Source: an uncultured Porphyromonas sp. (GTDB taxonomy: Bacteria; Bacteroidota; Bacteroidia; Bacteroidales; Porphyromonadaceae). From it: a DNA stretch of 14,767 nucleotides. Position numbers and translations under genes: made by a program. Positions 1 to 6,911 of this stretch are shown here, piece by piece. The notes below the pieces were generated by a model. The model made no database searches and was not told the DNA's origin. It saw only the letters and a program-made list of their open reading frames with translations. Position 1 is the first letter of the stretch. Each line of letters starts with the position of its first letter. The DNA lies in the NCBI GenBank assembly GCA_945965245.1, contig CAMFNC010000236.1, forward strand, positions 1 through 14,767. The letters run 5' to 3'.

Positions 1-23
1 AAGGATTTAATACACTTTTTCGT

Positions 24-31
24 TATTTTTG
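24..31 (+). promoter_or_regulatory. Putative -7 element of the TetR-fabG promoter
   Basis: TATTTTTG fits the Bacteroidota -7 consensus TAnnTTTG. Transcription would begin a few bases after it and give a leader of about 35 nt before the TetR start. The matching -33 element would lie at or beyond the window edge, so only half of the promoter can be judged. The region is AT-rich, so chance matches are possible. Confidence 0.4.
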
Positions 32-34
32 TGC

Positions 35-53
35 AATAAAACATTTTTTTATT
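35..53. promoter_or_regulatory. AT-rich inverted repeat, candidate TetR operator
   Basis: AATAAAA (35-41) and TTTTATT (47-53) form perfect 7-bp arms around a 5-bp spacer, directly downstream of the putative -7 element. TetR-family regulators often bind a palindrome overlapping their own promoter, so an autoregulatory site is plausible. The arms are only A and T, and such repeats arise easily by chance. Confidence 0.25.
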
Positions 54-71
54 CCTGAAAAAGTTAATATT

Positions 72-722
72 TTGCCTAAGACTAAGGATTTGATGCTGGA
101 TGTGGCTCGTCAGCTTTTTGCCCGCTTCGGAGTGAGCAAGACCACAATGAACGACATTGCCGATGCCGCTCACAAGGGGCGTCGAACCATCTATACCTAT
201 TTCAAAAGTAAAGATGAAATCCTGGAGGCTGTTATCGAACGTGAATTGCAGGAGTTGTATCGGCAATTGGAGGAGGTGCACAGACGTCCCATCCGTGCCG
301 ACCGAAAACTGATGCTCTTTATCTATCGTCATCTGGATACGATGAAAGGGGCTGTGATGCGTAATGGCTCGCTCCGCGCCGATTTCTTCAAGGATGTGTG
401 GATGGTGGAGCGTGTACGCAAAACGCTGGATCGCAGCGAACAGCAGCTCATCTGTGAGATTTTGGAGCAGGGGATTGCCGATGGCATTTTTGTGATGCCC
501 GACCCCGCCACCATGTCCTTGCTCATCCTCAATTCGGTCAAAGGTCTGGAGATACCGTTTATCAGCGGTCATCTGCGAAATGTGGGTTCCACGGAGTTCG
601 ATAGACTCTATGCCAATGCCTATCATCTGATTTTCAAAGGTATTAGCACTCAGACAGACGATGCGCTGTATAAACTTTCCACAGACGAAGAGCATCTGAA
701 AGATTATCAAGAATCATTATAA
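72..722 (+). CDS. TetR/AcrR-family transcriptional regulator
   Basis: This encodes a 216-aa cytoplasmic DNA-binding regulator. Residues 7-52 fit the TetR N-terminal domain: a first helix (LMLDVARQLFARFG) and then a helix-turn-helix at about 25-44 (TMNDIADAAHKGRRTIYTYF), with the typical IYTYFKSKDEIL ending. The remaining 150 or so residues are helical and would form the ligand-binding and dimer domain, whose ligand cannot be predicted. The start is a TTG at 72, chosen because the next in-frame ATG (93) would remove the beginning of the first DNA-binding helix. The fabG-type gene follows after 19 bp, so the two are probably co-transcribed and the regulator may control its own operon. The family assignment is firm; the regulated pathway is inferred only from the neighbour. 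Confidence 0.9.
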   Translation: MPKTKDLMLDVARQLFARFGVSKTTMNDIADAAHKGRRTIYTYFKSKDEILEAVIERELQELYRQLEEVHRRPIRADRKLMLFIYRHLDTMKGAVMRNGSLRADFFKDVWMVERVRKTLDRSEQQLICEILEQGIADGIFVMPDPATMSLLILNSVKGLEIPFISGHLRNVGSTEFDRLYANAYHLIFKGISTQTDDALYKLSTDEEHLKDYQESL

Positions 723-741
723 ATTAAGAATCAAGACTTTT

Positions 742-1488
742 ATGAAACTATTGGAAAAGAAAGTGGCACTGATTACCGGTGCCGGCAGAGGTATAGGACG
801 TGAAATAGCGCGCAAGTATGCCGAAGAGGGTGCGGATGTGATTATCACCGACCTGAAAATAGACGAAACGGTGGAAGCTTTCGTGGCCGAACTCTGTGCC
901 ATGGGCGTACGTGCCAAAGCCTATGCTTCCAATGCTGCCGAGTTTGAGGCTGCCCACGAAGTGGTAAATCAAATCGTGACCGATTTCGGTCGCATAGACA
1001 TATTGGTCAATAATGCCGGTATCACACGCGATTCGCTGATGATGCGTATGACCGAGCAGCAATGGGATATGGTTATCAACGTAAATCTCAAGAGTGCCTT
1101 TAATCTCATTCACGCCGTAACGCCCGTGATGATGAAGCAGCGCTGTGGCAGCATCATCAATATGGCCAGTGTGGTGGGCGTATCGGGTAATGCCGGACAA
1201 GCCAACTATTCTGCCAGCAAAGCCGGTATGATTGGTCTGGCCAAGAGTGTGGCCAAAGAAATGGGTTCACGCGGTATCCGCGCCAATGCCATTGCTCCGG
1301 GTTTCATCATCACTGATATGACCAATGTGTTGAGCGAAGAGGTGAAAAAGCAATGGGCACAGCAAATCCCTTTGCGTCGTGGTGGTACGCCTGAAGATGT
1401 GGCCAAGGTAGCAGTGTTTCTCGGTAGCGAACTTTCATCTTATGTTACCGGTCAGGTTATCCATGTGTGCGGTGGCATGAATTGCTAA
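742..1488 (+). CDS. fabG: 3-oxoacyl-[acyl-carrier-protein] reductase (FabG-type SDR)
   Basis: This 248-aa protein is a classical short-chain dehydrogenase/reductase. FabG reduces 3-oxoacyl-ACP to 3-hydroxyacyl-ACP with NADPH in fatty acid elongation in the cytosol. The cofactor loop TGAGRGIG lies at residues 12-19, NNAG at 90-93, and the catalytic tetrad is N115, S143, Y156 and K160 (YSASK). The APGFIITDM segment and a C-terminal GQVIHVCGGM match the FabG subgroup, and the length is typical. It lies 19 bp downstream of the TetR gene. No acyl carrier protein or other fab gene is adjacent, so it may be the housekeeping FabG or a paralogue acting on a related substrate. The SDR class is certain; exact substrate specificity is less so. 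Confidence 0.88.
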   Translation: MKLLEKKVALITGAGRGIGREIARKYAEEGADVIITDLKIDETVEAFVAELCAMGVRAKAYASNAAEFEAAHEVVNQIVTDFGRIDILVNNAGITRDSLMMRMTEQQWDMVINVNLKSAFNLIHAVTPVMMKQRCGSIINMASVVGVSGNAGQANYSASKAGMIGLAKSVAKEMGSRGIRANAIAPGFIITDMTNVLSEEVKKQWAQQIPLRRGGTPEDVAKVAVFLGSELSSYVTGQVIHVCGGMNC

Positions 1489-1565
1489 ACCAATCGAATG
1501 TAATCGCTGTTTAATAAACCGAAACGCCAGTTACTGTATTTTAAACGAATTAAAGAAAGAACAAA

Positions 1566-2096
1566 ATGAAAAGATTTTTATTGACTGTGGTAGCCATCCT
1601 CGGTCTATTCACAGTATCTAATGCACAGTCTGTGTTTAGAGGCGGTGACCACTCTTTGAATTTGGGTGTGGGTTTGAATGCCGGTCATAGAATGTATTTC
1701 CCTGCCATTTCCGGTTCATACGAAATGGGCTTGGTGGATAATGTGTTTGGCAATGGCAACGGTAGCATCGGCTTCGGTGCATACGCCGGCGTAGTGGGTT
1801 ATAACCATGACTATGGTTTGCGCAGCACCCACTTCTTGGTTGGTCCGCGTTTGGCTCTGCACTATGGTTTCGTTGGCAAGCTGGATACTTATTTCGGTAT
1901 CATGCTGGGTTATAGAAACGTGAGCTTGAACGGCACAGTGAGCGATGGCGCTAAATATGTGAAGGCCGAAGATTCCGGCTTTGCTTATAACGGCTTCCTC
2001 GGTGCGCGCTATTTCTTCAACGATCGCTTTGCTGCGTTCATCGAATTGGGTTATGGCGTTACCAATCTGAATGCCGGTATCAGCATCCGCCTGTAA
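1566..2096 (+). CDS. Small secreted outer-membrane beta-barrel protein
   Basis: This encodes 176 aa with a clear signal peptide (residues 1-20, likely cleavage in SNA-QS). The mature part is rich in glycine and aromatic residues, with alternating hydrophobic strands such as GSIGFGAYAGVVGY, HFLVGPRLALHYGF, YFGIMLGYRNV and AAFIELGYGV. This is the pattern of a small, about eight-stranded, outer-membrane barrel. It ends in SIRL rather than the more common terminal aromatic residue. It starts 77 bp after fabG with no obvious terminator between them, so read-through is possible, although only a weak promoter-like TATTTTA (about 1537) is seen. A very strong terminator follows. Function is unknown; structural or porin-like roles are possible. 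The gene itself is well supported. Confidence 0.82.
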   Translation: MKRFLLTVVAILGLFTVSNAQSVFRGGDHSLNLGVGLNAGHRMYFPAISGSYEMGLVDNVFGNGNGSIGFGAYAGVVGYNHDYGLRSTHFLVGPRLALHYGFVGKLDTYFGIMLGYRNVSLNGTVSDGAKYVKAEDSGFAYNGFLGARYFFNDRFAAFIELGYGVTNLNAGISIRL

Positions 2097-2124
2097 AAAA
2101 ACACTTGCAGACTTTAGGTCTTAT

Positions 2125-2162
2125 AAAGAGGCCGTACGAGGAAAACCTCGTACGGCCTCTTT
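2125..2162 (+). terminator. Strong intrinsic terminator after the barrel gene
   Basis: A perfect 17-bp stem (2125-2141 paired with 2146-2162) encloses an AAAA loop. The core is GAGGCCGTACGAGG, and the descending arm ends in a run of T. It begins 28 bp after the stop codon at 2096. Because A residues flank the left arm, it could also act weakly on the opposite strand. Confidence 0.92.
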
Positions 2163-2312
2163 TGCTTTGGGTCATGATGAGGCGTTTTTTAGAACTTCGG
2201 CTTTGTTGCAGAGACTTTCGAGAGACGTTGGATTTGTGATTTTGCCAATTGAATACCGCAAAAAAGCATTTTATGGAACAAAACAGATAAAAATTGAAGT
2301 ATTTTGGGTTAA
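2163..2312. other. Gene-free spacer upstream of the cyd promoter
   Basis: Between the terminator and the cyd promoter there is no convincing gene. An open frame from 2071 to 2337 runs straight through the terminator and has no recognisable protein features. Nothing else could be assigned to this stretch. Confidence 0.6.
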
Positions 2313-2347
2313 TTTGAACGAAAATTTAATGTGTTAAGTTATATTTG
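2313..2347 (+). promoter_or_regulatory. Bacteroidota-type promoter of the cyd operon
   Basis: TTTG at 2313-2316 (-33 element) and TATATTTG at 2340-2347 (a full match to TAnnTTTG) are separated by 23 bp, at the long end of the usual spacing. Transcription would start around 2354, giving a leader of about 50 nt before the DUF4492 start. This is the best promoter in the window. Confidence 0.65.
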
Positions 2348-2363
2348 TCCTAAACAACATTTT

Positions 2364-2378
2364 CTCTGTCAGACAGAG
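2364..2378. promoter_or_regulatory. Perfect 15-bp palindrome in the cyd leader
   Basis: CTCTGTC-A-GACAGAG has 7-bp arms around a single base. It lies about 10 bp after the expected transcription start and about 28 bp before the DUF4492 ATG. The position suits an operator for a dimeric regulator, for example one responding to oxygen or redox state. A 1-nt loop makes a stable RNA hairpin less likely. The binding protein is unknown. Confidence 0.4.
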
Positions 2379-2406
2379 GGTGAAAAATATTAAATTTGGC
2401 TCATGT

Positions 2407-2685
2407 ATGAAAACTAACGACACTATCGCCGGTGCCTCCCGACCTTCCGGCAATATCCTCAAGCGGATTTGGCTATTCTATATATCGGGATTTAGGGATA
2501 TGTCTGTCATGAGCAAGAAACTGTGGTTGATTATCCTCATCAAGTTGTTTATCATGTTTGCCATCCTGCGCCTATTCCTTTTCCCCAACTTTCTGAAACA
2601 GGAAGCCGGCAGCAAGGCGGATGATAAGAGCCGGTATGTGCAGGAGCAGCTGGTGCAGCGCAAGGCAAATCCGGTGGTGGAATGA
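2407..2685 (+). CDS. DUF4492 membrane protein, putative cytochrome bd accessory subunit
   Basis: This is a 92-aa protein with one transmembrane helix at about residues 39-59 (LWLIILIKLFIMFAILRLFLF). It is preceded by the family's amphipathic stretch RIWLFYISGFRDMS and followed by PNFL and a charged tail. DUF4492 proteins are known as small genes directly upstream of cydA in Bacteroidota and some Campylobacterota. Short single-helix subunits (CydX, CydS) stabilise bd oxidases in other bacteria, so an equivalent role is a reasonable inference but not shown here. The ATG at 2407 is preferred; an in-frame GTG at 2380 would add nine residues but overlaps the end of the leader palindrome region. 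The cydA start follows after 32 bp, indicating one transcript. Confidence 0.85.
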   Translation: MKTNDTIAGASRPSGNILKRIWLFYISGFRDMSVMSKKLWLIILIKLFIMFAILRLFLFPNFLKQEAGSKADDKSRYVQEQLVQRKANPVVE

Positions 2686-2717
2686 GCACAAGTATAAATC
2701 ACTAAATAAGTTTGTCT

Positions 2718-4325
2718 ATGGAATTAGAATCGCTACTCAACTGGTCGCGCGGGCAATTTGCCCTTACAGCCATGTACCACTGGTTGTTTGTGCCGCTGAC
2801 CTTGGGCTTGGGCATCATCATGTCTTTGGCCGAAACGAAGTACTATCGCTCCGGCGATGCTTTCTGGAAATCTACCGCCAAGTTCTGGCAGAAGATTTTC
2901 GGTATCAACTTTGCCATCGGGGTGGCCACCGGGCTGATCCTCGAATTTCAATTCGGAACCAACTGGTCTAATTATAGTTGGTTTGTGGGCGATATCTTCG
3001 GTGCTCCCTTGGCTATCGAAGGTATCTTGGCATTTTTTATGGAAGCCACATTCATTGCTGTGATGTTTTTCGGTTGGGAAAAGGTGAGCAAAGGCTTTCA
3101 CTTGGCGTCCACGTGGCTCACGGTGGGCGGTGCCACCATCTCTGCCGTATGGATTTTGGTGGCCAATAGCTGGATGCAATATCCGGTGGGCATGGAGTTC
3201 AATCCCGACACGGTGCGTAGCGAAATGGCGGATTTTGCCGCTGTGGCTCTCTCGCCCATGGCCGTCAATAAGTTTTTCCATACCACGCTTTCGGCATGGG
3301 TGCTTGGTGCAGTGTTTGCCTTGGGCGTATGCTCGTGGTATCTGTTACGCCGGCGCAATACCGAATTTGCCATCAAGAACATCAAAATGATTGCACCTTT
3401 CGGGCTCATTGCCATTTTGCTGACCGTATTTACCGGCGATAGCAGTGCTTTCTTCGTGGCCAAAAGCCAGCCGATGAAGTTTGCCGCTATGGAAGCGTTG
3501 TATGAAAGTGGTGAAAATACGCCGGATAATAAAACACTCGATGGCAAGGGACAATCCCTCAGCCTCTTCGGTGTGCTCAATCCTACCAAGAAGTCGGCCG
3601 ATGATGGTGTGGAGCCATTCTTCTTCAACGTCAAATTCCCGATGCTGCTCTCTTATCTGAGCACACGCACCACCGATGGCTATGTGCCCGGTATCAATAA
3701 TTTGCTCAATGGCGGTTATTATCTGCCCGATGGATCCGGCGTGGCTCTCTCTGCCGAAGAAAAGATGGAGCGTGGTCGCACTGCCATCAATGCTCTGAAT
3801 GATTTTATCAAGAATAAGGAATTGGGCAACGAGGCTGCCATGGCAGAAAATCGCACGATTATCACCGAAAACTTCCCCTACTTCGGTTACGGCTATATTC
3901 AAGACCGCAACCAGTTGGTGCCCAGTGTGCCCATGACTTATTACTCTTTCCGTATTATGGTGGGATTGGGCATGCTCTTTATCCTCATATTCGTATTGGC
4001 TATGGTATTCGTGCGTAAGCCCGAACGTTATCGCGGATTGCGTTGGTTCCATGTGCTCAACATCGTGATGGTTCCGCTGGTATATGTATGCAGCCAGAGC
4101 GGTTGGATTGTGGCAGAAGTGGGTCGTCAGCCTTGGACCATTCAGGATTTGCTGCCTGTGCAAGCAGCCATTTCCAAGCTCGAGGCTTCGTCCGTGGTTA
4201 TTACCTTCTTTGTGTTCCTCGTGCTCTTCACCATTTTGTTGGTTGCCGAAATCAACATCATGCTGAAAGCCATCAAACATGGCCCCATGCCCGAACCGGT
4301 CAATGCGACTGCGGAGAGCAAGTAA
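2718..4325 (+). CDS. cydA: Cytochrome bd ubiquinol/menaquinol oxidase subunit I
   Basis: This encodes 535 aa with about nine membrane helices. CydA carries hemes b558, b595 and d and oxidises quinol while reducing oxygen to water in the cytoplasmic membrane. Ligand positions known from E. coli can be traced: H21 (H19), E101 and E109 (E99, E107), H188 (H186), R412 and M414 (R391, M393) in FRIMVGLG. GRQPW in the stretch after 'GWIVAEV' is also conserved. The quinol-binding Q-loop begins around residue 241 (GDSSAFF, with K254 and E259). It contains a long insertion including VPGINNLL, as in the long-Q-loop class. The ATG at 2718 is used because a TTG two codons earlier adds nothing recognisable. 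It is the second gene of the operon, 50 bp before cydB. Confidence 0.97.
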   Translation: MELESLLNWSRGQFALTAMYHWLFVPLTLGLGIIMSLAETKYYRSGDAFWKSTAKFWQKIFGINFAIGVATGLILEFQFGTNWSNYSWFVGDIFGAPLAIEGILAFFMEATFIAVMFFGWEKVSKGFHLASTWLTVGGATISAVWILVANSWMQYPVGMEFNPDTVRSEMADFAAVALSPMAVNKFFHTTLSAWVLGAVFALGVCSWYLLRRRNTEFAIKNIKMIAPFGLIAILLTVFTGDSSAFFVAKSQPMKFAAMEALYESGENTPDNKTLDGKGQSLSLFGVLNPTKKSADDGVEPFFFNVKFPMLLSYLSTRTTDGYVPGINNLLNGGYYLPDGSGVALSAEEKMERGRTAINALNDFIKNKELGNEAAMAENRTIITENFPYFGYGYIQDRNQLVPSVPMTYYSFRIMVGLGMLFILIFVLAMVFVRKPERYRGLRWFHVLNIVMVPLVYVCSQSGWIVAEVGRQPWTIQDLLPVQAAISKLEASSVVITFFVFLVLFTILLVAEINIMLKAIKHGPMPEPVNATAESK

Positions 4326-4375
4326 AAGAGACCACCCGGTCATATTACTAACTTCTTAATAACACAAAAGACAAT

Positions 4376-5542
4376 ATGAGTTATTCATTTTTTCAAGAAT
4401 ATTGGTGGTTTCTGGTTTCTTTGCTGGGAGCAATCTTGGTTTTCCTGTTGTTTGTGCAGGGCGGACAGTCCCTTATCTTCAGTTTGGGCAAAGACCCCGT
4501 GGCTCGCAAAATGATGGTCAACAGCACCGGTCGCAAATGGGAATTTACCTTCACTACCTTGGTAACTTTCGGTGGCGCATTCTTCGCCTCCTTTCCCCTC
4601 TTTTATTCCACCAGCTTCAGCGGAGCCTATTGGGTTTGGATGTTGATTTTGGTATGCTTTGTGATTCAGGCCGTTTCATACGAATACCAAAACAAGCATG
4701 GTAATGTATGGGGCAGCCGGACGTATCAGACATTTCTCGTAATCAACGGTATATTGGGTCCCGTATTGTTGGGTGCCGCCGTATCCACCTTTTTTACAGG
4801 TTCTTATTTCGTGGTGGACAAATCGTCCATTACCAATCTGCTGGGCGGCAATTCTGTGATTTCGCAGTGGCAACCCTATCACGGAGTGCAGCTGCACGGT
4901 CTGGAAGCAGTGCTCAATCCGTGGAATATCGTATTGGGTGTGGCTGTATTCTTCCTGTCACGTGTAACCGCCTTGCTCTATTTTATCAATAATATCAATG
5001 ATGACAGCTTGCGTGCTCAATCCGTGCGCCGTCTGATGGGCAATACGATAGCTTTCCTTGTGTTCTTCTTGGCCTATGTGGGCTTTTTGCTCACCACCCA
5101 AGGTTTTGCTTTCGACCCTGCCTCCGGCGAAGTCTTTATGGAGCCATATAAATACCTGCACAACCTGCTGCAAATGCCTTTGGTGCTGGTGCTCTTTTTG
5201 GTGGGTGTAGTTCTGGTGCTTTTCGGCATTGGCAAGACACTGCTCAGCCGGTCATTCAAACGCGGTGTTTGGTTCGAAGGTGTGGGTGTGGTACTCACCG
5301 TGCTGGCACTCTTCCTGATAGCCGGTTGGAACAATACCTCCTATTACCCCTCTGTGGCAGACCTTCAAAGCTCGCTCACGATACGCAACAGTTCTTCCAG
5401 TCCTTTTACGCTCAAGACCATGAGCATCGTATCCCTACTGATACCCTTTGTTCTGGCCTACATTGTATATGCATGGCGTTCGTTGGATCTCCGCAAGATA
5501 ACTAAGGGTGAAGTGACCGACTCTCGAAATATCACGTACTAA
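4376..5542 (+). CDS. cydB: Cytochrome bd oxidase subunit II
   Basis: This 388-aa polytopic membrane protein pairs with CydA to form the bd oxidase; CydB has the same fold but does not carry the catalytic quinol loop. Characteristic stretches are NSTGRKWEFTFTTLVTFGGAFFASFP (about residues 49-74) and HGLEAVLNPWNIVLG. The first helix contains QGGQ at residues 28-31, where proteobacterial CydB has an acidic DGFD-like motif. This appears to be the normal Bacteroidota form rather than a defect. The gene starts at ATG 4376, 50 bp after cydA, and is followed by a hairpin terminator. No cydC or cydD transporter genes are adjacent. Confidence 0.96.
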   Translation: MSYSFFQEYWWFLVSLLGAILVFLLFVQGGQSLIFSLGKDPVARKMMVNSTGRKWEFTFTTLVTFGGAFFASFPLFYSTSFSGAYWVWMLILVCFVIQAVSYEYQNKHGNVWGSRTYQTFLVINGILGPVLLGAAVSTFFTGSYFVVDKSSITNLLGGNSVISQWQPYHGVQLHGLEAVLNPWNIVLGVAVFFLSRVTALLYFINNINDDSLRAQSVRRLMGNTIAFLVFFLAYVGFLLTTQGFAFDPASGEVFMEPYKYLHNLLQMPLVLVLFLVGVVLVLFGIGKTLLSRSFKRGVWFEGVGVVLTVLALFLIAGWNNTSYYPSVADLQSSLTIRNSSSSPFTLKTMSIVSLLIPFVLAYIVYAWRSLDLRKITKGEVTDSRNITY

Positions 5543-5565
5543 TCCGTACCAATCCTGATAACAAG

Positions 5566-5599
5566 AAGCGAGGATGCACCCCACGGCACATCCTCGCTT
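5566..5599. terminator. Shared bidirectional terminator between cydB and the minus-strand operon
   Basis: AAGCGAGGATG (5566-5576) pairs perfectly with CATCCTCGCTT (5589-5599) around a 12-nt loop, an 11-bp stem. On the plus strand it continues into TTTTC, and on the minus strand into a weaker CTTCTTGTT. It lies 23 bp after the cydB stop and 24 bp after the DUF4876 stop, so it can end both converging transcripts. Confidence 0.85.
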
Positions 5600-5623
5600 T
5601 TCATGCAGTATAACCCCGATTGA

Positions 5624-6847
5624 TTAGGGCAATAGCATTGAAGCCGTGACATTAGGAGTAAAGTCATTGGATGAATTGTTGGTGTCCATCCAAACTTCGT
5701 CAATGTTCTTGCGGATAACGCTCTTGCCGTAGCGATTGGGGTCGTTATTCATCGCGCCGCAGTAAGAGTAACCTTGATCCAGAATGCTATTGAATGAGTT
5801 TACCTTCCATACGGCAGAAACACCCAAATTAACAGCATCGATTACCCAGGCATTGGGCACCTTATAGGCATGTGAAATGTTGGCTGTGTGCCACGAGCCA
5901 TTGGGCAAATGGAGCTGATACTGCCCTTCCCACTTGTAGTTGGCCAGGAAGTTTTCCTTGGTCACGCCTGCGGGAGGCATGGCAATGGCATATCCGTAAA
6001 GACCGCGATCGTTAAGCACCCAGAGACTCTTGCTGTAAGTGTACCAAATATCCAAATTATCGACATTCGGATTGTCTATATCCTGCATAGCGGGAACCTG
6101 CGATTGGTCGAACCACTCAAATCGGGCATTGGACAAGTCGAATGAGTTGGGATTGGTGAGCGTGTGATTCTGAGCATTGTTGGCAATAACGATACTCTCA
6201 TTAGCTTCAAGCGTTGTTCCTGCCGGAATACAATAGACCGTCTGCACGCAGGCATGGGTATTGTAGGTGGCATCATACTGGGCATCTATGGCAGAATTGA
6301 CTTTGGCTTCCATTATCATCAGACCGCTGATGTCAAGGGGCAGCTCCTTTGTATTAATCAATTTGAAGTATTGGTCACCATGCCGTTTGTCGGGTCTGCC
6401 CGTATTGCCGAAAACGGTGCTCGTATAGAAGACCTCTTCGATAAGAATATCTCCCGCCAGTAGTCTGAGATCGGACTGACGAAGCACAACGGAACCCATG
6501 ATACGCCCGCTGCTTTTTTCGCGGATTTGGAGTTCGGTTTTGCGCTCCATGCCTGTGGTGTTTTCCGTCACGCCAATCGTCTGTTTGCCCGCCTCCAAAG
6601 TAGAGCGTGTTTGGGGCACGTCTTCCCGAATCCATGAGGCAGAGGGAGGCACCACCACTTCGCAACCCTTCGGCACAGCTATTTCCGCAGTGCCGGCCGT
6701 GGCTCGCATTGAAATTTCCGGCAGAGTGATGACTGTCGGTTGTTTTACCTCGTCTTCTGAAGGAAAATTCATTTGTGCCTCTTTTTGGCAAGAGGCGAGC
6801 AGGAGGCATGCCAATGCCATCGTGCTCAAGAAACTGAATTGTTTCAT
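5624..6847 (-). CDS. DUF4876 lipoprotein with N-terminal BACON-like domain
   Basis: This encodes 407 aa with a lipoprotein signal whose lipobox LLASC places the lipidated cysteine at residue 20. Residues about 45-126 look like a BACON domain (PPSASWIRED, then TGMERKTELQIRE, ending VVLRQSD). The rest matches DUF4876: GDILIEEVFYTST, HGDQYFKLINTKELPLDISGLMIME, later CIPAGTTLEANESIVIANNAQNHT and WVIDAVNLG. DUF4876 proteins are known beside TonB-dependent receptors in Bacteroidota but have no assigned function. The fold hints at a surface beta-sandwich of the lamin-tail type. The ATG at 6847 is chosen because a longer frame (to 6976) overlaps the upstream gene and would bury the signal peptide. 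It is the last gene of the operon, 64 bp after its neighbour and ahead of the shared terminator. Confidence 0.88.
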   Translation of the reverse strand: MKQFSFLSTMALACLLLASCQKEAQMNFPSEDEVKQPTVITLPEISMRATAGTAEIAVPKGCEVVVPPSASWIREDVPQTRSTLEAGKQTIGVTENTTGMERKTELQIREKSSGRIMGSVVLRQSDLRLLAGDILIEEVFYTSTVFGNTGRPDKRHGDQYFKLINTKELPLDISGLMIMEAKVNSAIDAQYDATYNTHACVQTVYCIPAGTTLEANESIVIANNAQNHTLTNPNSFDLSNARFEWFDQSQVPAMQDIDNPNVDNLDIWYTYSKSLWVLNDRGLYGYAIAMPPAGVTKENFLANYKWEGQYQLHLPNGSWHTANISHAYKVPNAWVIDAVNLGVSAVWKVNSFNSILDQGYSYCGAMNNDPNRYGKSVIRKNIDEVWMDTNNSSNDFTPNVTASMLLP

Positions 6848-6911
6848 GTTTATTAATAGATTAAAGTTACCGTTCCCACTATTGAGAGCTGTTTGGGGAT
6901 ATTTGTGCTTC

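Noticed and set aside
748..1200. 150-aa open frame antisense to fabG
   Set aside because: fabG has complete catalytic motifs on the plus strand; the reverse frame has no recognisable domain.
2071..2337. 88-aa open frame after the small barrel gene
   Set aside because: It overlaps the end of the barrel gene, runs through a strong terminator and shows no protein-like features.
3345..4343. 332-aa open frame antisense to cydA
   Set aside because: It mirrors a well-supported cydA frame; its composition, rich in His, Gln and Glu, is typical of a reverse-strand shadow.
4457..4468. Loss of a key acidic motif in CydB (QGGQ instead of DGFD-like)
   Set aside because: I recall the same QGGQ form in other Bacteroidota CydB proteins, so it appears to be a lineage trait and not a defect.
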